From Planctomycetales bacterium (lineage in GTDB: Bacteria; Planctomycetota; Planctomycetia; Planctomycetales; Planctomycetaceae): a stretch of DNA of 64,000 nucleotides. Positions within the stretch are counted from its first letter, which is position 1, and every line of letters starts with the position of its first letter. Shown here piece after piece: positions 25,076 through 33,632 of this stretch. Location: the NCBI GenBank assembly GCA_028285345.1, contig JANQPT010000019.1, forward strand, positions 124,001 through 188,000, read 5' to 3'. The notes beneath the pieces are model-generated. The model searched no databases, was not told the DNA's origin, and saw only the letters and a list, made by a program, of their open reading frames with translations. The position numbers were made by a program, and so were the translations under genes.

Positions 25076-27397
25076 CTAGGACTCGAACTCTGCTTGGTCG
25101 CCATCCTCGTTCGAACGAGCGGTCGCAGGCGGCGGATTGTTCATAAACCGTGACAACAGCGCCGGCAGGAAGATCAAATCGCCGAACAGCGCCGAGCCGA
25201 TCGTCAGCCCGCTCATTGCGGCGAAGATCCGCTGGTCGCGCATGTCGCTGAACAGCACCGTCGAAAATCCGGCGATCAAGACCATCGTGGTCATGATCAG
25301 CGCTGTGCCAACCCCGGTGAACGCGGCGCGGATCGCTTCCTGTTCGCTGTCGGTTTTTTGCCGCTCTTCTTCGTAGCGCGTCAGGAAATGAATCGTATCG
25401 TCGACGGCAATCCCCAGACAGACGGTGAAGGCGCAAACACTCACCAATTCCAGCGACTGTCCCATCAACACCAGCGACGTGCCGGTGACCGCCAGCGGAA
25501 ACATGTTGGGAACGATCGAGATCAGCCCAATCCGCCAGGAGCGGTAGGCCAAGGCCAAGACCACGAAAATAATAATTGAGGCGCTTCCCAGGCTGGCAGC
25601 CAAGTCGTTGACGATTTGAAACAGATGCCGCCAACGCCAAACCGCCGAGCCTTCCATCTCGAACGAAAACTCCGGGTACTGTTCTTTGATTTTGTGCAGA
25701 CCGTCCTGAATTCGTTCAAAGACCGGACCGTACTTGGCGATCCCCAAATCTTGCACGCGAAAACTGACGACCGCTTCGCGACGTTCCGGCGTATAGAACG
25801 CCCGCTTCAGCGGCGGCGGGAGTAGGTCGATCATTGACATCCGTTCCGACGCCTTCCCCTCGCCCGGTAGCGCGTCGAGTAGATTGCGGATCGAGAGTGG
25901 ATAGCCGATTAGTGGTTCTTGCGACAACAGATCATCGACGGCGCTGATAGTCTCCAAGATCTGGGGCGAATCGTCCGGCACGTCGGCCGACCAGCGGATC
26001 TCGATGCGCGAACTTTCCAATCCCCCCAGTTCCCGGTCCATGTGCTGCATGCCGACCGCCGCTTCGGCGCCCATTGGCAGCGAATTGGTCCGGCGTTCGT
26101 CAGGACGGAGCGTCAGGGAAACCACAATCAAAAACACCGTGAGGCCGATGCCCAGCGCACTGACTGTGCGGGTGCGGGTGAGCACGAACTCCACAATCCC
26201 ACCGATGCGGCCCAGGTGCCGGTCGATGAGTCCCCGTTCGTGCCCCACGTGCACGCGCCGTCCCAACGGCGTCGAGCAGGCCAGGGGAATCACGGTGACC
26301 ACGGCAACAAAAGTCATTATGACGCCGAGGACACAACTCCAGCCGAAATCACGCACGATTTCGTGATGGGCCAACGACATCGAGCCGAAGCCGATCGCCG
26401 TGGTGAGCGAGGTTAAACCGCACGCCAAACCGACTTCCCGCACGCCCGCACGGGCCGCTGCGCGTTCGCTCAGGCCGCCGGCCCGGTAGCGGCGGATTTG
26501 CACCATCAGATGCACGCCGTCGGTCAGCCCCACCAGGCTCAACAGCACCGGCAGTACGACGTCGTTGAACGGATTGTGCTGCAGATCGAAGTAGTTGAGG
26601 ACCCCCAGCGTCCAAAACACCCCCAGTGCCGGCGCCATGGCGACGATAAATACCGCCGTGAGGCCGCGAAACAACACAACGGCGATCAACGCGATCATCG
26701 CGTAGCCGATGATCTGGTACTTGTATTTGTTCCGCTCGTGCGACTGCACGATGGTCAAATACGTCGGCACCCGTCCCGTCACCAGGAAGCGGAACTTCAC
26801 ATCCGGATAGTCGGCAGCCGCTTTTTCGGCCACCGTCCGCAACCGCGCGGTGCAGTCGGCGTCGTCGCTGACGAACAACCAGTCAAACTTGATCAACAGC
26901 AGCAGCGTCCGTCCGTCTTCGGATAGCAATTGACCGCCGACGAGCGGATGCTCAGCCGCCTTTCTGCGCGCCGCTTCGAAACGCCCCTCCGATGCCTTGG
27001 CGTTCGGCAGAATCGGTTCACGCAGACCGAAGATGTTCATCAGCGGCACGCGGTCCAGCCACAGGATGTCACTGACGTAATCCAGCGACTCAAGTTCATC
27101 CACCACGTGACGCAGCGCCGCAGCGCCGTCAGGAGTGAAGAAATCATCCGACTCAACGACCAACACGGCGTCGGAGTCGGTCAGGCTGACCGGGTCGACG
27201 TCGGGGGGAGTCTCGAATTTCTCTTTGGTTTCCGCAACGCCTTGCTCATCCTCATTGTCGACCCTGAGCAGATTTGTCAGCCGTTGCGGATCGGTATATC
27301 CCAGCAGGGCCACGCCGCTAATCGCCAATAGCAAAGCCGTGACGAACCAGGGATGGTCCACCAGCCAACCGGTCGTACGGTCAAATGTGCGGCGCAT
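25076..27397 (-). CDS. RND-superfamily exporter (MMPL/HAE3-like)
   Basis: A 773-aa inner-membrane protein of the resistance-nodulation-division superfamily, proton-driven. It has the two-fold repeated plan: TM1 near the N-terminus (WFVTALLLAISGVALLGYTD), a large periplasmic domain, five TM helices with GLTDGVHLMVQIRRYR, then a second TM/periplasmic unit with YRSWRIGLISIVPNMFPLA and GIAVDDTIHFLTRYEE. The conserved Gly-Asp spacing in these helices matches proton-relay segments of sterol-sensing-like RND proteins. No membrane fusion protein or outer-membrane factor gene is adjacent, so it may export lipids or hydrophobic compounds without tripartite partners, as HAE3 members do. It follows the redoxin fusion gene on the same strand after a repeat-bearing 126-bp gap. 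Confidence 0.88.
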   Translation of the reverse strand: MRRTFDRTTGWLVDHPWFVTALLLAISGVALLGYTDPQRLTNLLRVDNEDEQGVAETKEKFETPPDVDPVSLTDSDAVLVVESDDFFTPDGAAALRHVVDELESLDYVSDILWLDRVPLMNIFGLREPILPNAKASEGRFEAARRKAAEHPLVGGQLLSEDGRTLLLLIKFDWLFVSDDADCTARLRTVAEKAAADYPDVKFRFLVTGRVPTYLTIVQSHERNKYKYQIIGYAMIALIAVVLFRGLTAVFIVAMAPALGVFWTLGVLNYFDLQHNPFNDVVLPVLLSLVGLTDGVHLMVQIRRYRAGGLSERAAARAGVREVGLACGLTSLTTAIGFGSMSLAHHEIVRDFGWSCVLGVIMTFVAVVTVIPLACSTPLGRRVHVGHERGLIDRHLGRIGGIVEFVLTRTRTVSALGIGLTVFLIVVSLTLRPDERRTNSLPMGAEAAVGMQHMDRELGGLESSRIEIRWSADVPDDSPQILETISAVDDLLSQEPLIGYPLSIRNLLDALPGEGKASERMSMIDLLPPPLKRAFYTPERREAVVSFRVQDLGIAKYGPVFERIQDGLHKIKEQYPEFSFEMEGSAVWRWRHLFQIVNDLAASLGSASIIIFVVLALAYRSWRIGLISIVPNMFPLAVTGTSLVLMGQSLELVSVCAFTVCLGIAVDDTIHFLTRYEEERQKTDSEQEAIRAAFTGVGTALIMTTMVLIAGFSTVLFSDMRDQRIFAAMSGLTIGSALFGDLIFLPALLSRFMNNPPPATARSNEDGDQAEFES

Positions 27398-27427
27398 GTC
27401 AAAGATGTCAAACTCTTAAAGGGCAAT

Positions 27428-27522
27428 CGTAGGGTCCGCTTCGCGGACCGGAATTTAGCTGAAGAGGAAGGTTGGACAGTGCCGGACGATGGCGACCGTC
27501 GGCCGGTAAAACCGGCCCTACG
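27428..27522. repeat. REPIN-like pair with two different hairpin arms, 95 bp
   Basis: The outer ends CGTAGGG (27428-27434) and CCCTACG (27516-27522) are inverted, but the arms differ inside: the left hairpin has stem GGTCCGC/GCGGACC with loop TTC, and the right has GGCCGGT/ACCGGCC with loop AAA (27501-27517). The right end stops one base from the TAG of the upstream redoxin fusion gene. It thus looks like a composite of two REP-like arm types. Confidence 0.65.
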
Positions 27523-27523
27523 A

Positions 27524-29503
27524 CTACAAGCTCTTGCGTTTGCGGGCGGCGGCTTCGATTTCGGTAGTTGTAATTTGCTTGTCTTTGTTGGAATCAATCC
27601 GCCGAAAACCGAAACGCTGAAACGAGAGCGGGGTTTCTTTCCACTCCACAATGCCGTTTTGGTTTTCGTCAAATTGCTTCAGGAATCGCTGCACGAATTC
27701 GGCCACCTTTTTGTCCTTGTCAGCGGCATTCTGTTCCGCCTTCGGTTTGGAAGATTCCCAGACCCCTTCGGTGTCACGGGGCACGGCCACTTCGAAGAAG
27801 GCGATCGCCATCTCCTCCCAGGTTTGGTCGCCCCACATCACGAATTGCGAGGGATCAGGATTGGCCGGATTGTTCTCGGAGTTGTCAAAACTGATCGTGA
27901 ACTCTAAGGCCTTGATCCCCGGCAACGGCAGCGGCTCGGCCAATTCGTAGATGTGCTGCCAGTTAAAGTCGTACTGTGGGACGTCAAGCAGAATCTCGCA
28001 TCCGTCCGCTCGATCGCACTTCAAATTGAATGACTTGCCGCGGAGGTGCATGTGCGGCGCGATTGCCAGCAATTCGCCTTTCGCGGGGAGTCGCGGCACA
28101 CGGCCTTCGACGGCGAAGTCCGCGGCGTGCGGCGGAATCTCAAAGTCCTGATCGATCCCGACAAGCGTATGCACTTCGTGGGTGATTTCCTCATCTTTGC
28201 CGAACACCAACCCGATTTTGGTGATGTCCTCTTGCTCGGTGCCATTGGGGGTGTAGTGCATCTGAAACACGAGTTTCGACCCGGCGGGAACTTTCCGCGC
28301 GCGGTGTTTGGGCAGCTCCGTCGACCGCTGTCCCGGCACGTAGGCCGACAGCCAGCCGATGCCGCGAAATTCTGATCCGTCCGGCGGGCGGATAAACACG
28401 ATCGCGTGGTGCACGACCGCGCGATTGCCGGGAATGACCTGGGCGGCGGTGACCCACTTATCTTCTTCGAAGCCGGGATCGACGACGAAGTATTGGTATT
28501 CGACCGTCCCGTCAGCGGGGACTCGAAACGGGCGATTGCGCATTTCGACCACGAGATCCGGCTCGCGCGGCAGCAACCAGCCGTCGGTAAACTTCGGCGT
28601 CTTGGGAAGTTCCTGCACGTCGCCGTAAGGCATGCCGCCTTCCACCCAATCCCGCAAAGCCTGTTTGTCGGCTTCGGGCATTTCGCGGGCGTTCGTGAAT
28701 TTGCCGTGCGCGGGATTGGCGTGCCAGGGGGGCATTCGCCCGTCATCAATCGTCTCCAGCATCATGTCGGCCCAGCCGATGACTTCGTCATAGTCAGTGA
28801 GTGAAAACGGTCCGATTTCACCTGGACGGTGGCACTCGACGCAATGACGGTTGAGCAGCCGCGAGACGTGTTTGGTGAATGTCAGGCTGGTGCTGACGTC
28901 CGACTTCTTTTCGCGGCCGATCAGACAGCCGTTGGCGTCAGTAACCGGAGTGGTCACCGGCTTGCCCGCCAACAATTCGCCGAGCCCAGTCCTCAAGTCG
29001 TTATTGGTCGCTTTCGGTCTTGATTGGCCTGGCAAATACTGATCGTCGATGCGGCCGCGATAACGGATCTGCATTTGCTGATCAATAACAAACACCTCCG
29101 GCGTCCGCTTGGCCCCGTAGCGGTCGGCGACCAAGTTTCCATAGTCCTTGGCCATGGGAAATCTGACCCCGTATTTCCGGGCGTAGTCGCGCACGTCCTC
29201 CAGCGAGTCCTGCAGGTTGCTGTTCACTCCGATGAAGGCAACCTGGTGATCTTTCAGCCCTTCAGCGAACGCGTTAAGCCGCGGTCCGTAGAGACGTACC
29301 AGCGGACATTCCGTTCCCAAAAAGCAGACAACCGTGAGCCGTTGTGGTGAGTCGGCCGAAAACTCGACAATCTTGCCGTCGATGCTCGGCAATCGGAAAC
29401 TCAGATCACCCTTTGATGTCTGGTCAGCGGCGTCTCCGGCAAATCCCGGCGCGGCAATTGCGAGGCAGAGCAAACCTACGGCCAATATGCGTAACAGATA
29501 CAT
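27524..29503 (-). CDS. redoxin-cytochrome c-copper monooxygenase-EF-hand fusion protein
   Basis: A 659-aa exported protein with signal peptide MYLLRILAVGLLCLAIAAPG. It reads as four modules. (1) A thioredoxin/AhpC-type redoxin, about 35-185 (TVVCFLGTECPLVRLYGPRL). (2) A cytochrome-like segment with LNRHCVECHRPGEIGPFSLT, about 230-290, a CxxCH haem site. (3) A domain resembling copper type II ascorbate-dependent monooxygenases, about 370-590, with His clusters VVHHAIVFIRPPDG, FQMHYTPNGTEQ and APHMHLRGKSF that suit two copper sites. (4) Two EF-hand-like loops (FDENQNGIVEWKE and IDSNKDKQITTTE) near the C-terminus. The start at 29503 gives the signal peptide; an upstream extension is low complexity. 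It may share a transcript with the RND exporter. Confidence 0.85.
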   Translation of the reverse strand: MYLLRILAVGLLCLAIAAPGFAGDAADQTSKGDLSFRLPSIDGKIVEFSADSPQRLTVVCFLGTECPLVRLYGPRLNAFAEGLKDHQVAFIGVNSNLQDSLEDVRDYARKYGVRFPMAKDYGNLVADRYGAKRTPEVFVIDQQMQIRYRGRIDDQYLPGQSRPKATNNDLRTGLGELLAGKPVTTPVTDANGCLIGREKKSDVSTSLTFTKHVSRLLNRHCVECHRPGEIGPFSLTDYDEVIGWADMMLETIDDGRMPPWHANPAHGKFTNAREMPEADKQALRDWVEGGMPYGDVQELPKTPKFTDGWLLPREPDLVVEMRNRPFRVPADGTVEYQYFVVDPGFEEDKWVTAAQVIPGNRAVVHHAIVFIRPPDGSEFRGIGWLSAYVPGQRSTELPKHRARKVPAGSKLVFQMHYTPNGTEQEDITKIGLVFGKDEEITHEVHTLVGIDQDFEIPPHAADFAVEGRVPRLPAKGELLAIAPHMHLRGKSFNLKCDRADGCEILLDVPQYDFNWQHIYELAEPLPLPGIKALEFTISFDNSENNPANPDPSQFVMWGDQTWEEMAIAFFEVAVPRDTEGVWESSKPKAEQNAADKDKKVAEFVQRFLKQFDENQNGIVEWKETPLSFQRFGFRRIDSNKDKQITTTEIEAAARKRKSL

Positions 29504-29714
29504 GGAAGTCTCGTTCAGGAAACAATTGAGGATGACGTCAGTCGTATTTTGGCGCGCCGGCCGGTTTTCATGCAACCGCGGAATTCTGAAAACCGGGTGA
29601 TTGAGATGCTCCAACAGCCATTATAGACTGAACGGTGAATAAGGAGACAGGTTCGCTCTGTGAAAGTTCGGTGAATCTCTTGTCAATTCCTACGCTGTTT
29701 CGGAGTCAACCTCT

Positions 29715-30536
29715 ATGCGGCTTTCCTTCTACACTTACAGCTACACCGACCGGCTGGACATGCCGATTCCGGAAACAGTGGCGTTCATCGCGGGCGTCGG
29801 GTACTCAAGGATTGATATTTCCGGAACCAAGGGCAATTCGGACGATCCCCGGTCCTTCGATGCCCAGCGGCGGATCTTAACCCGAAAGACCGTCGAGAAA
29901 TACAACATGCGCGTCGCCGCCGTGATTACCCATGCGGAGCTCACACGGACGCTGGCGGCGGGTAAGCCACTCGACCTCAAAGGAACGGTCGATTTGGCGG
30001 TCGACGTCGGGGCACCGGTGGTCACGTTTCACATGGGCGGACCGCAAGAGAGCGTTGCGCCGGATGCGCTCTGGAAGAAAACGGTCCAAGCGATCCGCTC
30101 CGCCGCCGACTACGGTTCGTCGAAACATGTGTCGCTTGCAGTCGACGGCATTTGGCCCACCTGGATCGACGACACTCCCGATGCGCTGCAGCGGCTGTTT
30201 GACGACGTCGGCTCGGACGATTTCGGCGTCAACTTCGATCCGTGCTATCTCGAATTAATCGACGTTGATACCGCGAAGTTCTTCAAACGGTTTGCCAAAA
30301 AAATCCGCCATTGCCATCTCAAGGATTACACCGGCAAGTACCCCAAGTGGAAGCACTTTATTCCAGGGCAGGGAGGCATGGACTACGCGCCGATCGTCAA
30401 AGCCGCCGCCGACAATCAGTACACCGGCGCCATGGCGGTCGAGTGCTTCACCTCGATGCCCTTCCAGGAAGCATGCCGCGTGGGATATCGGACGATGACC
30501 GCCGCCGCTGCCCGAGCGGGTGTCAAATTCGAGTAG
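29715..30536 (+). CDS. sugar phosphate isomerase/epimerase-family protein
   Basis: A 273-aa TIM-barrel protein of the xylose-isomerase-like/AP-endonuclease-2 superfamily. Barrel strands are SFYTYSYTDRLD, GVGYSRIDISGT, NMRVAAVITHAEL, APVVTFHMGGPQE and DDFGVNFDPCYLELI. Metal-binding candidates are His in VTFHMGG and HCHLKDY, Asp in NFDPCYLEL and Glu in MAVECFTSMPF, which suit a divalent-metal-dependent isomerase or epimerase of a sugar. No signal peptide. The gene is divergent from the redoxin fusion gene. Substrate not assignable. Confidence 0.85.
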   Translation: MRLSFYTYSYTDRLDMPIPETVAFIAGVGYSRIDISGTKGNSDDPRSFDAQRRILTRKTVEKYNMRVAAVITHAELTRTLAAGKPLDLKGTVDLAVDVGAPVVTFHMGGPQESVAPDALWKKTVQAIRSAADYGSSKHVSLAVDGIWPTWIDDTPDALQRLFDDVGSDDFGVNFDPCYLELIDVDTAKFFKRFAKKIRHCHLKDYTGKYPKWKHFIPGQGGMDYAPIVKAAADNQYTGAMAVECFTSMPFQEACRVGYRTMTAAAARAGVKFE

Positions 30537-30578
30537 TGCCGCCGTGGGACAATTGCACGCGGCATCCTGATCGAAGCG

Positions 30579-32696
30579 TTAAGCGCCCGCGTCTTCCGAT
30601 TCGGAGACGGAGTGTTCGTCCAATAGTTGCATCTGCGCGCGGAGCGGCGGAGCGCCGTTCTCCGGAGTCGAATGGATATAACTGCCGTCGGGCTGCATGA
30701 CTCGCGCTTTGACGTTGTCCCCCAGCAGGATGGGCACGATTGAGTCCACAATCCGCGCTTTGAGGGACGGTTCCAGAATCGGAAACATCGCTTCCACCCG
30801 CCGGCGGAAGTTGCGCGGCATCCAGTCGGCGCTGGAGAGATAAATCTCCGCTTCGTCGCCCGTTCCGAAAATATAGATCCGGCTGTGTTCCAGAAAGCGG
30901 TCGATAATGCTGCGGACGCGGATGTTCTCCGACAAACCAGGAACGCCCGGCACCAAACAGCAACTGCCGCGGCAGAGCAAGTCGACTTCGACACCTGCTT
31001 GCGACGCTTCGTAGAGCGCGTCGATGACCTGCCCGTCGACGAGAGAGTTCAGCTTGGCAAAGATACGCGCCGGTTGCCCGGAGACCGCTTTCTCGGTTTC
31101 CCGGCGGATCAAGTCGATCGTCTTGGGCTGCAGATCGTGCGGCGCGATGATCAGGCGTTTCCACTGGTGTCCCAGCGAATAGCCGGTCAGCATGTTGAAT
31201 AGCGCGGTGGCGTCGTCTCCAAACTTCTGCCGGCTTGTGAACAGGCCCAGGTCGGTATAGATCTTGGCGGTCGCCGAATTGTAATTGCCGGTGCCCAGAT
31301 GGACATATCTCCGCAAGCGGCTCCCTTCCTGGCGAACCACGAGTGTGATTTTGCAGTGTGTCTTCAGATCGAGAAATCCAAACACAACATGCACGCCCGC
31401 TTGTTCCATCTGCCGCGCCCAACCGACGTTGGTACGTTCATCAAACCTGGCTTTGAGTTCGACAACCGCCGTCACATTCTTCCCCGCCTCCGCGGCGTTC
31501 ATCAGTGCGCGGACAATTGGACTCTCACTGCCGGAGCGATAGAGCGTCTGCTTGATGGCCAACACATTGGGATCAGCGGCCGCCTGCTCCAGAAAATCAA
31601 CGACGCACCCAAACGATTCGTAGGGATGGTGCACCAGGATGTCCCGCTTGCGGACGGCGGCGAAGACGTCGGCCCCTTCGGGCAGCTCCGCCGGGCGGCG
31701 CGGAGTAAACGGAGCATCCCGGAGATGCTCATAGGCCGGCAGCCCGTGCCAAGCCATTAAGATCGTCAAATCCAACGGCCCGTCGACGTGATAGATTTCA
31801 CGCTGCTCCAATTGCAGCTGTTCCGCGAGCGTGTCGACCAGCTTCTGGTCCGCGCCGGCGGAGACCTCCAGACGGACGGGATTGCGATGCTTGAGCGCCT
31901 TGAGTCCCTCTTCGATCGCCTGAGACAGATCGTGCATCACTTCGTCGCCGTCGATATCCAGATCGGCATCGCGGGTAATGCGAATGGTCGTCCAACAAAC
32001 AATCTCGGAACCGCCGAACAAACGGTCTAGCCGCGAGGCGACCAGTCGATCAAGGAGGATGAAGTCGTCGTCGTCGCCGGGCAGCGGGACCAGCCGGGGC
32101 AAGACCGCAGGTATCTGGACCACCGCCAACAGCCGCTTCGGTCCGCCGCGCCGCCGCTGAAACGGCTGAATCATGGCCGCCAGATACAGGCCGCGGTTTT
32201 GCAGTTGGGGCGTGGGATGGCTGGGATCGATGGCCATCGGCGTCAGCACGGGAAAAACTGTCTGTTCGAAGTGTTCCTCGACATGCTGCTGCTGCGCCTT
32301 GGACAGCTCGTCGGGATCACGCAGGCGAATTCCGTGCCCCGCTATCGTCGGCAGAACCGCCTGTTGCAGGCACGCGTATTGCCGGTCAACGAGCTGGTGG
32401 ATACGGTCGTGAATGCGGTCAAACAGGTCGCGGGGCGCCGACCGGTCGGGCGTCTCCTCCATCGCGTGCGCCTCGTGAAACACGAGAGAGCGAATTCCCG
32501 ACACGCGGACCATCATGAACTCATCGAGATTGCTGCTGAAAATACTCAGGAATTTAACGCGTTCCAGCAACGGGTTGCTCTCGTCCTCCGCCTCTTCCAA
32601 GACGCGCGCGTTGAACTCCAGCCAGCTCACATCACGATTGATGTATTGCGGGGCCGATTCCAGGCCGGATTCTCTGGATTCGTCAACGACAGCCAT
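30579..32696 (-). CDS. ppk1: polyphosphate kinase 1
   Basis: Catalyses reversible transfer of ATP gamma-phosphate to polyphosphate. The 705-aa protein matches the normal length. Visible domains: N-terminal helical domain (INRDVSWLEFNARVLEEAED, residues about 17-40), head domain, then two phospholipase-D-like catalytic domains. DILVHHPYESFGCVVDFLEQ begins the catalytic part; NVLAIKQTLYRSGSESPIV and VVELKARFDERTNV form the ATP-binding region; the phospho-acceptor His is in LKTHCKITLVVR, and YVHLGTGNYNSATAKIY follows. The start at 32696 places the conserved N-terminal motif at residue 17; longer starts add hydrophobic low-quality sequence. The gene is convergent with the isomerase-like gene and stands alone, without an adjacent exopolyphosphatase. 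Confidence 0.96.
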   Translation of the reverse strand: MAVVDESRESGLESAPQYINRDVSWLEFNARVLEEAEDESNPLLERVKFLSIFSSNLDEFMMVRVSGIRSLVFHEAHAMEETPDRSAPRDLFDRIHDRIHQLVDRQYACLQQAVLPTIAGHGIRLRDPDELSKAQQQHVEEHFEQTVFPVLTPMAIDPSHPTPQLQNRGLYLAAMIQPFQRRRGGPKRLLAVVQIPAVLPRLVPLPGDDDDFILLDRLVASRLDRLFGGSEIVCWTTIRITRDADLDIDGDEVMHDLSQAIEEGLKALKHRNPVRLEVSAGADQKLVDTLAEQLQLEQREIYHVDGPLDLTILMAWHGLPAYEHLRDAPFTPRRPAELPEGADVFAAVRKRDILVHHPYESFGCVVDFLEQAAADPNVLAIKQTLYRSGSESPIVRALMNAAEAGKNVTAVVELKARFDERTNVGWARQMEQAGVHVVFGFLDLKTHCKITLVVRQEGSRLRRYVHLGTGNYNSATAKIYTDLGLFTSRQKFGDDATALFNMLTGYSLGHQWKRLIIAPHDLQPKTIDLIRRETEKAVSGQPARIFAKLNSLVDGQVIDALYEASQAGVEVDLLCRGSCCLVPGVPGLSENIRVRSIIDRFLEHSRIYIFGTGDEAEIYLSSADWMPRNFRRRVEAMFPILEPSLKARIVDSIVPILLGDNVKARVMQPDGSYIHSTPENGAPPLRAQMQLLDEHSVSESEDAGA

Positions 32697-32916
32697 AAAC
32701 GGGCCAACGATCATGAAGGAGAGGAGCGAACAGGGAGCCACGAAGCGCCGTGATCAGATTAATCTACCATCATCTTAGCATGAAATTCATGGCCGATGAC
32801 GCGAGATCTGACGGTTCTATGGGATATCTCCCCGGCGGATCCCGCCGGCTTGGCGTGGATGACGACCGGCCTCCCTGCCTCGAGCCGGCTTCCCCGGAAA
32901 AACAAGCGATTTCGTG

Positions 32917-33435
32917 TCACCAGAGCTTCATTCGCAAGACCTTGAGCACAGGACTCTGCTCAAAATCGAGAAACGTAGGAAGCTGAGGTGATTCTGAGTC
33001 TGCACTCGTCGTGGATTCGACGTCCGTGCCGCTCATTTCGCGAGAGGCTCGTTCTAGCAGTGAACTGATGTGCGAAACCGGATAGAGCACATCCACCTCG
33101 TCCAAATCGATGGCGGTCAGCGGAACCGCTTTGCCATATTGGTCACCGTCTGGAATCAGAGTTTGGTGCTCGTCGTTCTCCGGCAGCCGTGAAACAACGT
33201 CTTCCAGAAAATCGCTAAAGTCCTGCATCGTCCCGCCGCCGGCAACGGAACGGGCTTCCCTGAACTCGATGATGCGGGCGTTGACGAGTAAGCAGGTCGC
33301 TTCCAGATCTTCATTGAGCGACGTGTTGTAGAATCCCACGCAGCCGCGGCCGTCGCGAAGCAAACAGGCAACCGGCAGGTATTCGTCATCTTTGGAACCG
33401 GCACCGATCAGCTTTAAGAAGTCATTGCGATTCAT
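32917..33435 (-). CDS. hypothetical protein
   Basis: A 172-aa soluble acidic protein, no family recognised. It starts MNRNDFLKLIGAGSKDDEYL, continues with beta-strand segments (VACLLRDGRGCVGFYNTSL, EATCLLVNARIIEF), a Glu/Asp-rich middle (FSDFLEDVVSRLPENDEH) and ILYP-like DVLYPVSHISSLLERA. A Ser/Thr/Asp-rich linker (TDVESTTSADSESPQL) separates the C-terminal 25 residues, which end in a basic segment (KVLRMKLW). It lies between ppk1 and the kinase gene on the same strand, but gaps of about 200 bp on both sides argue against an operon. Confidence 0.6.
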   Translation of the reverse strand: MNRNDFLKLIGAGSKDDEYLPVACLLRDGRGCVGFYNTSLNEDLEATCLLVNARIIEFREARSVAGGGTMQDFSDFLEDVVSRLPENDEHQTLIPDGDQYGKAVPLTAIDLDEVDVLYPVSHISSLLERASREMSGTDVESTTSADSESPQLPTFLDFEQSPVLKVLRMKLW

Positions 33436-33632
33436 CAGTCCCTCGCGGTGTTCAATCGTCGCTGTGTCAGAATTGGGGAGACATGGTCGACAGGCAACCT
33501 CATGCGGCCGTCAGAGGAGTCGATGTTAGGCCAGTATCCAAATTTGCAGGTGGAAACGCAACAAACGTACTGCGAAATTCTCAAGCGACGCCCTCGGCGC
33601 ATTGGCGTAACGCGACACGAATCAGCATGCGC

